Assembly (NCBI GenBank): GCA_003696955.1
Contig: RFGU01000063.1
Location: 1 to 35,948 of the forward strand
DNA length: 35,948 bases
Source: Deltaproteobacteria bacterium
GTDB taxonomy: Bacteria; Myxococcota_A; Polyangia; Nannocystales; Nannocystaceae
Reading direction: 5' to 3'
Below the pieces are notes generated by a model, which saw only the letters and a program-made list of their open reading frames with translations, searched no databases and was not told where the DNA came from. Of this stretch, positions 1-8,188 are shown piece by piece (the first letter of the stretch is position 1; the number at the start of each line of letters is the position of its first letter). The position numbers and the translations under genes were made by a program.

Positions 1-264
1 CGCACCCCTCTCCGTCCCCGCTTCCGGCGCCCGCGCAGCGCCGCCTGCGCTCCCCGACCGGGCGGCACCGTCCGACGTCGACGGCGCCCGCTTCGCCGCC
101 AGGGTGCCCTGGTGCACCTTCGGGGTGACCGCCTCGTCCGAGCGCAGGATCTCCTGCCGTTCGACAGGGCCGACGCTGCGAACGTATCGCAGCCCGCGGA
201 AGGCGGCGGCATGTCGCAGCCACGCCGCGACCGAACGGCGCACCTCGACCGGATCGGACGCCAT
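1..264 (-). CDS. N-terminal part of an unidentified protein, cut by the window edge (possibly type-4 uracil-DNA glycosylase)
   Basis: An open frame of 88 codons begins with ATG at 264 and runs off the left edge without a stop. Its ATG overlaps the coaBC stop in an ATGA junction, which argues for translational coupling and for a real gene. The visible part has a short helical-looking segment (about residues 5-35, Arg/Ala/Val/Leu) followed by an Ala/Ser/Gly-rich linker. This layout resembles the N-terminal extension of type-4 uracil-DNA glycosylases, which I recall lying next to coaBC in some deltaproteobacteria. No catalytic motif is inside the window, so that identity is only an inference from context and shape. 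The coding call itself is fairly secure. Confidence 0.6.
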   Translation of the reverse strand, partial: MASDPVEVRRSVAAWLRHAAAFRGLRYVRSVGPVERQEILRSDEAVTPKVHQGTLAAKRAPSTSDGAARSGSAGGAARAPEAGTERGA

Positions 265-1535
265 CACGCCGCGTCTCCTCCGATGCCCACGAGTGGCTCG
301 AGTCGGTCGAGCAGCCACGCGGCCACGGCGGGCTTCGGTCGCGGCCGGTCGAGCCAGCACACCTCGTCGTCGACGAGAAGCACACCGGCGTTCTCCCCCG
401 GGCCGAACCCCCGATCCGGTAGATCGACGCGGTTGGCGAAGAGCACGTGGCACCCTTTTCGATCCCGCTTGGCGCGTGCCTTGGCCACCAGTGCGGCATC
501 GCCCGGCCCGTCGTCATCGAGGGTCTCGGCGGCGAACCCGACGAAGAGGACGCGGTCCCCGAACCGCGCGCATGCATCTGCCAGGATGTCCGGCGCCGTG
601 TCGATCCGGACCTCGCCGAGGAAGCGCGCCAGCGCATCCTTGGGCAGCTTGTGCTCGGCGGCCCCGTCGATCTCGAGGTCGCCCACGGCCGCCGTCATCA
701 CGGCCACGTCGAAGGGCGCATCCTCGAGCGCCGACATCACCGCCGCATGCATCTGCCGCGTCGTCGTCACGTCGACGCGCACGACGCCAGGGGGCGTCTC
801 GAGGTGCACGGGCCCGGTCACCAGGTGTACCTCGGCGCCCCGTCTCGCCGCCTCGGCCGCCACGGAGAACCCCATGGTGCCCGTGGACGCGTTGGTCACG
901 AATCGCACCGCATCGAGGGGCGTGCGCGTGGGACCTGCCGTCACGAGGACGCGCCGTCCCGCCCACGTGTGCCTCGCAGAGGCCAGGGTTTCGACCGCGG
1001 CGACGAGGGTATCGAGGTCCGCAAGCCGCCCCGGCCCCTCCCAGCCGCAAGCGAGTTGTCCGGCGTCGGGCCCGACGAAGTGGGCCCCCCGCGAACGCAA
1101 CCGTGCAACGTTGTCCTGGGTCGCGGGATGTTGCCACATGTTGACGTTCATCGCGGGGGCGAAGAGCACGGGAGCGCGCGTCGCCAGCAGGATCGTCGTC
1201 GGCAGATCGTCGGCCAGGCCGCCGGCCGCCCGTGCCAAGAGATCCGCCGTCGCCGGCGCGACGAGCACCACGTCGGGCCAGTCCGCCAGGGCGATGTGGC
1301 CCACCGGACCGTCCTCGGCGGGATCGAGGCCGGCCACCTCCTGGGTGGGATCGAAGAGCTCCGAGGCCACGGGGTGCCCCGACACCACGGCCAGGGACAG
1401 ATCGGTGACGAACGCGGCCGCGCCACGGGTCCGACAGACGCGCACCTCGTGGCCCGCCCCACGCAGGCGGCGCACGAGTTCGGGCGCCTTGTAGGCGGCG
1501 ATGCCGGCCGAGACGACGAGGAGCACGCGGGCCAC
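264..1535 (-). CDS. coaBC: Bifunctional phosphopantothenoylcysteine decarboxylase / phosphopantothenate-cysteine ligase
   Basis: CoaBC catalyses two steps of coenzyme A synthesis: it joins cysteine to 4'-phosphopantothenate, then decarboxylates the product with FMN. The 423-residue length is normal for the fused enzyme. The CoaC half (about 1-185) shows the catalytic His80 in GHIALADW, the PAMNVNMW substrate motif at 127-134 and the flexible-flap Cys163 in LACG. The CoaB half (about 190-423) shows VTAGPTRTPLD, an NASTGTMG nucleotide loop where many homologues have a Lys before MG, HKLPKD in place of the usual Lys-rich KIKK, and VGFAAET. The start is GTG at 1535, three bases after the ribBA stop, with GGAGG inside the end of ribBA. 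It uses FMN, so sharing an operon with riboflavin genes makes sense. Confidence 0.95.
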   Translation of the reverse strand: MARVLLVVSAGIAAYKAPELVRRLRGAGHEVRVCRTRGAAAFVTDLSLAVVSGHPVASELFDPTQEVAGLDPAEDGPVGHIALADWPDVVLVAPATADLLARAAGGLADDLPTTILLATRAPVLFAPAMNVNMWQHPATQDNVARLRSRGAHFVGPDAGQLACGWEGPGRLADLDTLVAAVETLASARHTWAGRRVLVTAGPTRTPLDAVRFVTNASTGTMGFSVAAEAARRGAEVHLVTGPVHLETPPGVVRVDVTTTRQMHAAVMSALEDAPFDVAVMTAAVGDLEIDGAAEHKLPKDALARFLGEVRIDTAPDILADACARFGDRVLFVGFAAETLDDDGPGDAALVAKARAKRDRKGCHVLFANRVDLPDRGFGPGENAGVLLVDDEVCWLDRPRPKPAVAAWLLDRLEPLVGIGGDAA

Positions 1536-1538
1536 GAC

Positions 1539-2684
1539 CTACGCCTCCGACATGGGGCGGGTGCCCACCACGTCGATCCCGTAGCCGGACACCCCGACGA
1601 TCTTGCGCGGGTGATCGGTCATGACGACGATCCGAGAAAGTCCGAGGGCACGCAGCACCTGGGCGCCGAGTCCGAAGCTGCGAAATCCGCTGTCGGTGGG
1701 CCGGGGGGGCGCGGCGGACGGAGCGGGCGCCTCCGACGCCTGCAGGCGGCCGTCGAAGTCCCCGACCCCCTGGCCGACGACGTAGAGTACGACCCCGCGG
1801 CCCTCGGCCTCGATGGCGGACACGGCCCGCTCGAGCCGGCCGGCCGAATCGTCCTCGTCCCAGCCGAACACGTCCCCCACCAGACGGGCGCGCTGGGCCC
1901 GAACGAGCACCGGCGCCCCCTCGGCCGCCACGTCCCCCTTGACGAGGGCCAGGTAGTAGACGTGGGGCCGCAGCGTGGAGCGAAACGAGCGCAGGACCCA
2001 ACCGCTCTCCGGCGCGATGCCCAGACGGCGCGAGGCGAAGGGCACCGCGTCCACGGCCTCGACCAGACTCTCCCGCTCGAGGCGATAGCGGATGAGGTCG
2101 GCGATGGTCAGGATGGGCAGATCGTGCTCCCGGGCGAAGCGCTCGAGATCCGGCATGCGCGCCATCTCACCGTCGTCCCGCATGATCTCGCAGATGACGC
2201 CCGCCGGCCACAGGCCCGCCATGCGCGCCAGATCCACGGCGCCTTCGGTGTGGCCCGAACGCACCAACACGCCCCCGGGCTGGGCGCGCAACGGAAAGAC
2301 GTGGCCGGGTTGCACGAGGTCGTCGGGGCCGCAAGCCGGATCGGCGGCCACACGGATCGTGCGGGCCCGATCCGCGGCGCTGATGCCCGTGGTCACGCCT
2401 TCCCGCGCCTCGATGGACACCGTGAAGGCCGTGCCCATGTCGTCGCGACCGCGGTCCACCATCATCGGCAAGCGCAGGGCCTCGACGCGCTCGGCGTCGA
2501 GGGCGACGCAGATGAGTCCGCGGCCGTATCGGCACATGAAGTTCACGTCCTCGGGCCGACAGTGCTGGGCGGCGACCACCAGGTCACCCTCGTTCTCCCG
2601 GTCCTCGTCGTCGACGAGGACGATCATGCGGCCGTCGCGAACGGCGGCGATGCAGGCTTCCACGTGGTCGAGTCGATTCGTCAT
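1539..2684 (-). CDS. ribBA: 3,4-dihydroxy-2-butanone-4-phosphate synthase fused to a degenerate GTP cyclohydrolase II domain (RibBA-like)
   Basis: The N-terminal domain (about 1-205) is an intact RibB, which makes 3,4-dihydroxy-2-butanone 4-phosphate from ribulose 5-phosphate. It has DDEDRENEGD at 25-34, GLIC at 56-59, TAFTVSIEA, TTGISAADR, PGHVFPL, RSGHTEGAVDL and GVICEIM. The C-terminal part (about 215-381) aligns with RibA but has lost its chemistry. The zinc loop usually reads GDVFGS-RCDCG; here it is GDVFGWDEDDSAG (270-282) with no cysteine, the first Cys region is VRAQRA, and the RQEGRGIG motif is VVGQGVGD. GTP cyclohydrolase activity is therefore unlikely. The start is ATG at 2684, preceded by AAAGGA and overlapping the ribE stop as ATGA. 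The frame stays open upstream, but that stretch is an Arg-rich shadow of ribE. Confidence 0.93.
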   Translation of the reverse strand: MTNRLDHVEACIAAVRDGRMIVLVDDEDRENEGDLVVAAQHCRPEDVNFMCRYGRGLICVALDAERVEALRLPMMVDRGRDDMGTAFTVSIEAREGVTTGISAADRARTIRVAADPACGPDDLVQPGHVFPLRAQPGGVLVRSGHTEGAVDLARMAGLWPAGVICEIMRDDGEMARMPDLERFAREHDLPILTIADLIRYRLERESLVEAVDAVPFASRRLGIAPESGWVLRSFRSTLRPHVYYLALVKGDVAAEGAPVLVRAQRARLVGDVFGWDEDDSAGRLERAVSAIEAEGRGVVLYVVGQGVGDFDGRLQASEAPAPSAAPPRPTDSGFRSFGLGAQVLRALGLSRIVVMTDHPRKIVGVSGYGIDVVGTRPMSEA

Positions 2685-3295
2685 GGCGTCCTTTCGCCTC
2701 CGCCGGAGAGCACCGATACCGCTCGCACGACGTAACGGGCCAAGGGGTCGACCTCGATGTTGACCGGCGCACCTTCCCGAAGTGCGTCGAGGGTGGTCAC
2801 GGCGAGGGTGTGGGGCACGAGGCCCACCGCGAAGCCGGAAGGGTCCACCGCGTTCACGGTGAGGCTCACGCCGTCGACGCAGACGGACCCCTTGGGGGCA
2901 ATCATGGGCAGGAGATCGTGCGGCACGTCGAACCACACCTCGCGGGCCTCACCACGGGACCTCGTGGCACGCACGCGTCCTACACCGTCGACGTGGCCGG
3001 TCACGAAGTGGCCGCCGAGGGCGTCGCCGATCCGCAGGCTCGGCTCGACGTTGACCTCCGAGCCCGGCTCGAGGCCGGCCAGGGTCGTGCGTTCGAGGGT
3101 CTCGAACCCGAGATCGAAGGCCACGACGTCGGGCTGCGAGTCCACGACGGTAAGGCACACGCCTTGGACGCACACGCTGGCGCCCACCGCGCGATCCTGC
3201 TCCGGCAGGGGGACCTCGACGACGAGGCGCCGCCCCTCGGGGCGCGGTTCGACCGCGCGGATCCGTCCACGGCAGGTGACGAGGCCGGTGAACAC
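2681..3295 (-). CDS. ribE: Riboflavin synthase, alpha chain
   Basis: Riboflavin synthase dismutates two 6,7-dimethyl-8-ribityllumazine molecules into riboflavin and a pyrimidine. The protein shows the two tandem lumazine-binding barrels of the family. The first holds QGVCLTVV, an ETLERTTL segment and VNVEPSLRIGDALGGH; the second begins at VTGHVDG and holds VDGVSLTVN and HTLAVTTL. The usual N-terminus is MFTGLV, which places the start at GTG 3295 (VFTGLV, 204 residues). A GTG at 3331 would add 12 residues that do not look conserved. No strong Shine-Dalgarno is visible for either. The stop overlaps the ribBA ATG (ATGA). No FMN-riboswitch signature was found upstream. Confidence 0.94.
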   Translation of the reverse strand: MFTGLVTCRGRIRAVEPRPEGRRLVVEVPLPEQDRAVGASVCVQGVCLTVVDSQPDVVAFDLGFETLERTTLAGLEPGSEVNVEPSLRIGDALGGHFVTGHVDGVGRVRATRSRGEAREVWFDVPHDLLPMIAPKGSVCVDGVSLTVNAVDPSGFAVGLVPHTLAVTTLDALREGAPVNIEVDPLARYVVRAVSVLSGGGERTP

Positions 3296-3380
3296 GCGGG
3301 CCGTTGTACCCGACGGACCGCCCGCGTGCACGCCGGCCCCACCGGGCCGCCCCCCCTGGCAGACCGGTCCTCCCCCGACC

Positions 3381-3406
3381 CGCGGCGCGACCTACGCCGC
3401 GCCGCG
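3381..3406 (-). other. Perfect 9-bp stem-loop between the lipoprotein gene and ribE
   Basis: Bases 3381-3389 and 3398-3406 are perfect reverse complements (all G/C) around an 8-base loop. On the minus strand this lies just downstream of the lipoprotein stop at 3433 and about 85 bases before the ribE start. No T-run follows, so it is a weak candidate for an intrinsic terminator, and it could instead be an mRNA stabiliser or attenuator. In DNA this GC-rich, stems of this length can arise by chance. Confidence 0.35.
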
Positions 3407-3432
3407 ATACGCCGAGGTTGCGGCCGCAGCAC

Positions 3433-4302
3433 CTATGGCTGCCAGTTCGGATCGTTGGTCACCACGATGCGGGCGATGGCGCGGCTCTCGCGGTACGAGA
3501 ACACCACGTCGTGGCTCGACTGGGCGGCCCAGTCGAAGGTCCACGGATCCTCCACGTACTGGCACGGGCCGTCGCCCTGGGCCCGCCAGTTCATCTCGCG
3601 CCAGCGATACTCGCCCTGCATGCCCATGGGATCGCCGGTGCAGTCGACCTCCATGATGGCCGCAGGATTGGGCTCGCCGTCGACCTGCGCGAAGTACGAG
3701 TCCTCGTTCTGCACGTCGAATCCCCGCACGAAGATGTGCCAGGTGTCCTCGCAGGGCACCTCGACGTTCCAGACGACGTCGCCGTCGGGGTTGTTCACGT
3801 TGAACGGAATGAACGCGATCATCCCTTCGCCCAACATGCTCATGGTCAGTTCCCAGTCGCCGGTCAGCGTCGCGTCCTCGGCGTCGAGGACGATCTCGTG
3901 CACGTCCTGGCAGGCTTGGGAACCGCCCGTGGTACCGGGGCCGGTCGTGGTCGACCCACCGGACATGCCGCCCGTGGTCGTCCCGGCCGATGCGCCGCCG
4001 GTGGTCGAGCCGCCCGTGGTACCGGAACCCGTGGACGCACCGCCGGTGCTGGCGCCACCCGTGCTCGCACCGCCGGTCGTCGACGACGTGCTCGATGTGG
4101 AGGTCGCGCTGTCCGAGCCCATGCTCGTCCCGGAGGACGTGGACATGGTGGTGGGCGAGCCGGTGCTCGACGACGTGCTCCCGGCGTCGGTGTCCGTCCC
4201 GGACTCGGTGTCGGTGCCGTTGCCTTCGACGACGTCGCTGCCGCACGCCGCAAGCCCGAGGGCGAGCGACGCGACGAAGATGGTTCCGTAACGAAGATTC
4301 AT
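3433..4302 (-). CDS. Lipoprotein with a Ser/Thr/Gly linker and a CBM-like beta domain, inside the riboflavin operon
   Basis: The 289-residue product has a lipoprotein signal peptide with lipobox LAAC (Cys20), so it is probably anchored in a membrane facing the periplasm or cell surface. Residues 21-128 are a low-complexity Ser/Thr/Gly/Asp linker with repeated STGGA units. Residues 131-289 form a compact domain rich in Trp, Tyr and Asp. It begins with a LDAEDATLTGDW segment that recalls carbohydrate-binding modules of the CBM6/CBM35 jelly-roll kind; this is an inference from pattern only. The start is ATG 4302 with GAGGA eight bases upstream. It lies between ribD and ribE with 185 bp before it, unlike its tightly packed neighbours, so it may have its own promoter. 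No role in riboflavin synthesis is evident. Confidence 0.85.
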   Translation of the reverse strand: MNLRYGTIFVASLALGLAACGSDVVEGNGTDTESGTDTDAGSTSSSTGSPTTMSTSSGTSMGSDSATSTSSTSSTTGGASTGGASTGGASTGSGTTGGSTTGGASAGTTTGGMSGGSTTTGPGTTGGSQACQDVHEIVLDAEDATLTGDWELTMSMLGEGMIAFIPFNVNNPDGDVVWNVEVPCEDTWHIFVRGFDVQNEDSYFAQVDGEPNPAAIMEVDCTGDPMGMQGEYRWREMNWRAQGDGPCQYVEDPWTFDWAAQSSHDVVFSYRESRAIARIVVTNDPNWQP

Positions 4303-4487
4303 GGAGGGGTTCCTCTACTTGGGGGTCGGGAGTGGACGAGCGCGCGCCGAAGGCCCCCATGCCCACGGTCGCACGTTCGTCACGATACTCGGCCGTCGGT
4401 TGCGCCGTCGAGGTGGGAGAACGTCCTACCGCGCGGCAGCCGACGAGAAGGACCGGTCCACCCGATGGGACGTGCCGTGACGAGCGT

Positions 4488-5639
4488 TCAACGGGGTCGG
4501 CCGCCGCGCGCATCGCCCGCCCCGCGCCCCGGCGGGCGTTTCCTGCCGGCCGGCCGGAGAACCTCGAGCAGGTCGTCGCCGAGTTCCACGGCTTTCGTTC
4601 GGACGAAGCGAGGGGCCCCGTCCACGGTCGAGGCCGCCCAACCGGCCACGGCGGCACGCCCCTCGCCGAGGAGCACGGGCGCGCGATAGAGGAGCAGCCG
4701 GTCCACCCTTCCGGTGCGCACGAATCCGCCCGCCACCTCTCCCCCGCCCTCCACGAGAAGGGAGCGCACCTCGAGGGATCCGAGCACGTCGAGCACCGCG
4801 TCGAGATCGAGGCCGAAGGCCCCCCGCGGAACCTCGAGGGGCACCGCGCCAAGGCCCCGAAGGGTGCGTCGGCGGGCCCGTGCCGCCTTCGGTCCGTGGA
4901 AGACCAAGGTACCGGGCCGCAGCACCGCGAGGTGCGGCCGGTCGGCCGTCCGCAGCCGCCCGTCGAGCACCACCGGGATCGGATCGACCCCTCGTACGTG
5001 CCGCACCGTAAGGGCCGGGTCGTCGGCGAGCACCGTGCCCACGCCCACGCAGACGGCATGGTGACGGGCCCGCTCCCGATGGGCGTGCCGCCGCGCCGCC
5101 GCGCCGGTGATCCACTTGCTCTCCCCGGTCTCCGTGGCGATTCGACCGTCGAGGGACGTGGCCAGCTTGACGGTGACGAAGGGACGACCGGTGCGGACGT
5201 GGTGGAGGTAGAACTCGTGGGCGCGCAGGCACCCGGCGCGCCCGACGCCACAGGTCACCTCTACGCCGTGGCGCCGAAGCCACCTGATGCCGCGCCCGGC
5301 GACGTTCGGCGCCGGATCCCGAAGTCCCACCACGACCCGCCGGATCCCCGCGGCCAAGATGGCCTCGACGCACGGCGGCGTCCGCCCGTGGTGTGCGCAC
5401 GGTTCGAGGGTCACGTACATCGTGGCCCCACGAGCCCTCGGACCCGCTGCCCGCAGGGCCCGCACCTCCGCGTGGGCCGTGCCGGCCGGTCCGGTCCGAC
5501 CGCGCCCGACGATCGAAGCGCCGCGCACGACCACGGCACCCACGCTCGGATTGGGGCACGTGGAGCCGACGCCCGACTCGGCCAGGGCCACGGCCTCGGC
5601 CATGAACGCCTCGTCGCACGCGCGGTCCACGTCCGCCAA
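4488..5639 (-). CDS. ribD: Bifunctional diaminohydroxyphosphoribosylaminopyrimidine deaminase / 5-amino-6-(5-phosphoribosylamino)uracil reductase
   Basis: RibD performs the deamination and NADPH-dependent ribose reduction that follow GTP cyclohydrolase in riboflavin synthesis. The deaminase domain (about 1-145) carries the zinc site HAE (56-58) and PCAHHGRTPPC (80-90, with Cys81 and Cys90). The reductase domain (about 150-375) has KLATSLDGRIA, SKWITG, VGVGTVLADDP and VEGGGEVAG. The 383-residue length is normal. The start appears to be TTG at 5639, with GGGGGA about ten bases upstream inside the end of nrdR; GTG at 5630 is an alternative, and both precede the conserved part. The gene follows nrdR by three bases. 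Confidence 0.94.
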   Translation of the reverse strand: MADVDRACDEAFMAEAVALAESGVGSTCPNPSVGAVVVRGASIVGRGRTGPAGTAHAEVRALRAAGPRARGATMYVTLEPCAHHGRTPPCVEAILAAGIRRVVVGLRDPAPNVAGRGIRWLRRHGVEVTCGVGRAGCLRAHEFYLHHVRTGRPFVTVKLATSLDGRIATETGESKWITGAAARRHAHRERARHHAVCVGVGTVLADDPALTVRHVRGVDPIPVVLDGRLRTADRPHLAVLRPGTLVFHGPKAARARRRTLRGLGAVPLEVPRGAFGLDLDAVLDVLGSLEVRSLLVEGGGEVAGGFVRTGRVDRLLLYRAPVLLGEGRAAVAGWAASTVDGAPRFVRTKAVELGDDLLEVLRPAGRKRPPGRGAGDARGGRPR

Positions 5640-5642
5640 TGG

Positions 5643-6167
5643 TTACGACTTCCCCCGGCGCGATCGCGCCGGCTCGTCATCGAAGAGGGTGCGCTGCCCG
5701 TCGGGCCGCGCCCGTTCGGCCTTCTCCATCTCCCGCAAGAGGGCCTCGAACTCCTCGACGCTCTCGAAGCTGCGGTACACGGAGACGAAGCGGACGTAGG
5801 CCACGGGATCCACGTCGTGGAGTTCGTGGGCGATCCGCGCGCCGATCTGCTCGCTGGTGACCTCGCGGCCCCCACCGGTGGCCGCCCAGTGCTCGACCCG
5901 AGCGACGATCTGGCGCACGGTGTCCTCGTCCACGGGACGCTTGCGTAGGGCAAGTTCGATCCCCCGCCGTACCTTCGCCCCGTCGAAGGGCTCCTTGCGG
6001 CCCCCCCGCTTGATCACGCGGATGAGCTGCTCTTCGATGCGTTCGCGCGTGGTGAAACGGTGGCCGCAGGCATCACACATCCTGCGGCGACGGATCTGCG
6101 TGCGCTCGGCCGATTCGCGGGAATCGAGCACCTTCGTCGAGGAGCCGCCGCAGACGGGGCAACGCAC
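5643..6167 (-). CDS. nrdR: Transcriptional repressor NrdR
   Basis: NrdR represses ribonucleotide reductase genes in response to the ATP/dATP ratio. The 174-residue protein has the N-terminal zinc ribbon (Cys3, Cys6, Cys31, Cys34, with MRCPVC and CDACGHRF) and the ATP-cone domain (about 48-138), recognised by VIKRGGRKEPFDGAKVRRGI, the TSEQIG segment and VAYVRFVSVYRSF. The start is GTG 6167, giving the family's usual MRCP N-terminus. It begins six bases after the rpiB stop and precedes ribD, a common nrdR-ribD pairing. The C-terminal tail past about 140 is charged and probably disordered. Confidence 0.95.
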   Translation of the reverse strand: MRCPVCGGSSTKVLDSRESAERTQIRRRRMCDACGHRFTTRERIEEQLIRVIKRGGRKEPFDGAKVRRGIELALRKRPVDEDTVRQIVARVEHWAATGGGREVTSEQIGARIAHELHDVDPVAYVRFVSVYRSFESVEEFEALLREMEKAERARPDGQRTLFDDEPARSRRGKS

Positions 6168-6173
6168 GCCCCA

Positions 6174-6617
6174 TCATCGCGCGCCGGCGTCGATCTTCGC
6201 AACCCGGCGCCCGTGGCGGCCGCCCTCGAAACGGCCTTCGACGAAGGCGCGCAGGATCGTCTCGGCCAGTCCCGGCCCGACGACCCGCGCACCGAGGCAC
6301 AGCACGTTGGCATCGTTGTGGGCCCGGCCCATGGCGGCGCTGTAGGGTTCGCTGCAGACGACCGCACGGACGTCGGGGTGGCGGTTGGCCGTCATGGCCA
6401 TCCCCTGCCCGCTGCCGCACAGGAGCAGTCCCCACAGATCCGGCTCCGCCGAGACCTGCCGCGCGACCTCGTGGGCCACGTCCGGATAGTCCGTACGCTC
6501 GTCCGACCGCGCAGGCCCGAGCACGCCGACCACCTCGTGGCCCCACGCCCGCAGGCGCTCGACCAGGGCCTCTCGCAGCTCGACCGCTGCGTGGTCGCTT
6601 CCCACCACGAATCGCAC
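6174..6617 (-). CDS. rpiB: Ribose-5-phosphate isomerase B
   Basis: RpiB interconverts ribose 5-phosphate and ribulose 5-phosphate; ribulose 5-phosphate is the substrate of RibB encoded downstream. With the GTG start at 6617 the product is 147 residues, close to the usual ~150. The family motifs are present: VGSDHAA near the N-terminus, DYPDVA, the catalytic-loop Cys67 in CGSGQGM, TANRHPDVRA and RAHNDANVLCLGAR with His100. A Shine-Dalgarno GGGGAG lies about seven bases before this GTG. The frame is open much further upstream, but that extension only overlaps fabF out of frame. The gene follows fabF by ten bases. Confidence 0.93.
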   Translation of the reverse strand: MRFVVGSDHAAVELREALVERLRAWGHEVVGVLGPARSDERTDYPDVAHEVARQVSAEPDLWGLLLCGSGQGMAMTANRHPDVRAVVCSEPYSAAMGRAHNDANVLCLGARVVGPGLAETILRAFVEGRFEGGRHGRRVAKIDAGAR

Positions 6618-6627
6618 GAGCGCTCCC

Positions 6628-7872
6628 CTACTCCACCCGGCGCAAGAGCAGGCTGGCGTTGGTCCCACCGAACCCGAAGGAGTTGTTGAGGGCGTACTCC
6701 ACCTGGGCCTTGCGTGCCGTGTGGGGCACGTAGTCGAGATCGCACTCGGGGTCCGGGTCGTCGAGGTTGATCGTCGGCGGCAGCACGCCGCGCTCGAGGG
6801 CCAGCGCGCAGATGGCCGTCTCGATGCCACCGGCCGCCCCGAGCAGGTGGCCGTGCATGGACTTGGTGGAGCTGACGGCGAGCCCCTTGTCGGCGTGGGC
6901 GCCGAAGACGGCACGGATCGCACGGGTCTCGATGACGTCGGCCGCCGTGGAGGTGGCGTGGGCGTTGATGTAGCCCACGGCCTCGGGCGGCACGCCGGCA
7001 TCGTCGAGGGCCAGCCGCATGCAGCGTTGGGCCCCTTCCCCGTCCTTGGGCGGCATGGTGATGTGGAACGCGTCGGAGTTGGCGCCGTAGCCGACGATCT
7101 CGGCGATGATCCTGGCGCCCCGCGCCGTGGCCCGCTCGAACGCCTCGAGGATCATGACCCCGGCGCCCTCCGACATGACGAAGCCGTCGCGGCTCTTGGT
7201 GAAGGGCCGTGAGGCCTTCTCGGGCTCGTCGTTGCGCGACGAAAGGGCTCGCGCCGAGCAAAAGCCCCCCACACCCAGCGGCGTGATGGTGCTCTCCGCC
7301 CCTCCGGCGATCATGACGTCGGCATCCCCGCGCTCGATCACGCGAAACGCCTCGCCGATGGAATGGGCCCCCGTCGAGCAGGCCGAGACCATGGAGAAGT
7401 TCGGCCCCTTGGCGCCCAGCCGAATCGACACCTGGCCCGACGCCAAGTTGATGATCACCGCGGGCACGAAGAACGGACTGATGCCGTGGCGGGGCCCCTT
7501 GGCCTTGTAGGACTCGTAGCAGGCCTCGATCCCGGGCAGGCCGCCCATGCCCGATCCGATGTACACGCCGATGCGCTCCGGCGGGGGCGGATCGTCCGCA
7601 AGCCCCGCCATCTGGTAGGCCATGTCGGCCGCCGCGACGGCGTACTGGATGAACGTGTCCATCTGGCGTTGCTGCCGCTTCGGGATCCACCGTTCGGCAT
7701 CGAATCCGCGCACCTCACCGGCAATCCGCGTGGGAAAGGCGGACGCGTCGAAGCGAGTGATCGGGCCGATGCCCGACCGCCCCTCGCAGACGGCCTGCCA
7801 GTTCTCTTCGAGACCGATCCCGAGAGGGCTTATGAGGCCGATTCCAGTAATGGCGATGCGACGGCGAGCCAC
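6628..7872 (-). CDS. fabF: 3-oxoacyl-[acyl-carrier-protein] synthase II
   Basis: FabF is a condensing enzyme of type II fatty-acid elongation, adding malonyl-ACP to acyl-ACP. The 414 residues carry the Cys-His-His triad: Cys165 in SACSTG, His305 in NAHATST and His342 in [12 protein letters not shown], with [10 protein letters not shown] near the C-terminus. The N-terminus [15 protein letters not shown] is typical, and supports the GTG start at 7872. It follows acpP by 21 bases, the classic acpP-fabF order. It could be named FabB/FabF collectively, but its length and context fit FabF. Confidence 0.95.
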   Translation of the reverse strand: MARRRIAITGIGLISPLGIGLEENWQAVCEGRSGIGPITRFDASAFPTRIAGEVRGFDAERWIPKRQQRQMDTFIQYAVAAADMAYQMAGLADDPPPPERIGVYIGSGMGGLPGIEACYESYKAKGPRHGISPFFVPAVIINLASGQVSIRLGAKGPNFSMVSACSTGAHSIGEAFRVIERGDADVMIAGGAESTITPLGVGGFCSARALSSRNDEPEKASRPFTKSRDGFVMSEGAGVMILEAFERATARGARIIAEIVGYGANSDAFHITMPPKDGEGAQRCMRLALDDAGVPPEAVGYINAHATSTAADVIETRAIRAVFGAHADKGLAVSSTKSMHGHLLGAAGGIETAICALALERGVLPPTINLDDPDPECDLDYVPHTARKAQVEYALNNSFGFGGTNASLLLRRVE

Positions 7873-7893
7873 GGCAACACGCCCCTTTCGCGC

Positions 7894-8136
7894 CTACTGA
7901 CCGAGGCGCGCCTTGATGTAGTTGACGGCATCCCCCACCGTCTTGATCTGGTCGACCTCGTCGTCGGGGATCTTCACGTCGAACTTCTCCTCGAGCGCGA
8001 GCACGAGCTCCACGATGGCGAGGGAGTCCGCGCCGAGGTCGTCCATGAAGGTCTTCTCGAGGCTGACGTCCCCGGGGGCGACGTCGAGTTGCTCGCAGAT
8101 GACCTCGGTGACTTGTGCGGCGATGTCGTCGGACAT
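7894..8136 (-). CDS. acpP: Acyl carrier protein
   Basis: This is an 80-residue acidic ACP that carries growing acyl chains on a phosphopantetheine arm. The attachment site is Ser38 in the GADSL motif, followed by the usual recognition helix VELVLALEEKFDVKIPDDE. It lies between fabG and fabF. The ATG at 8136 is preceded by AAAGGAG. The arm derives from coenzyme A, made by CoaBC further down the same block. Confidence 0.97.
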   Translation of the reverse strand: MSDDIAAQVTEVICEQLDVAPGDVSLEKTFMDDLGADSLAIVELVLALEEKFDVKIPDDEVDQIKTVGDAVNYIKARLGQ

Positions 8137-8188
8137 GGATGGCTCCTTTGGGATCGATGGGTGCCGACACGCGGTCGGCGGGTGGGTT

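Noticed and set aside
447-2735. Plus-strand open frame of 762 codons opposite coaBC and ribBA
   Set aside because: Both minus-strand genes carry full family motifs; the antisense frame has none.
3296-3432. Possible FMN riboswitch before ribE
   Set aside because: None of the conserved RFN-element segments (AGGGGCAGGGTG-like and ACCGGTGGT-like parts) was found on the minus strand; only a plain stem-loop is present.
4450-4459. 10-bp palindrome GGACCGGTCC near the ribD 3' end
   Set aside because: Too short to stand out in DNA of this composition, with no nearby promoter-like elements.
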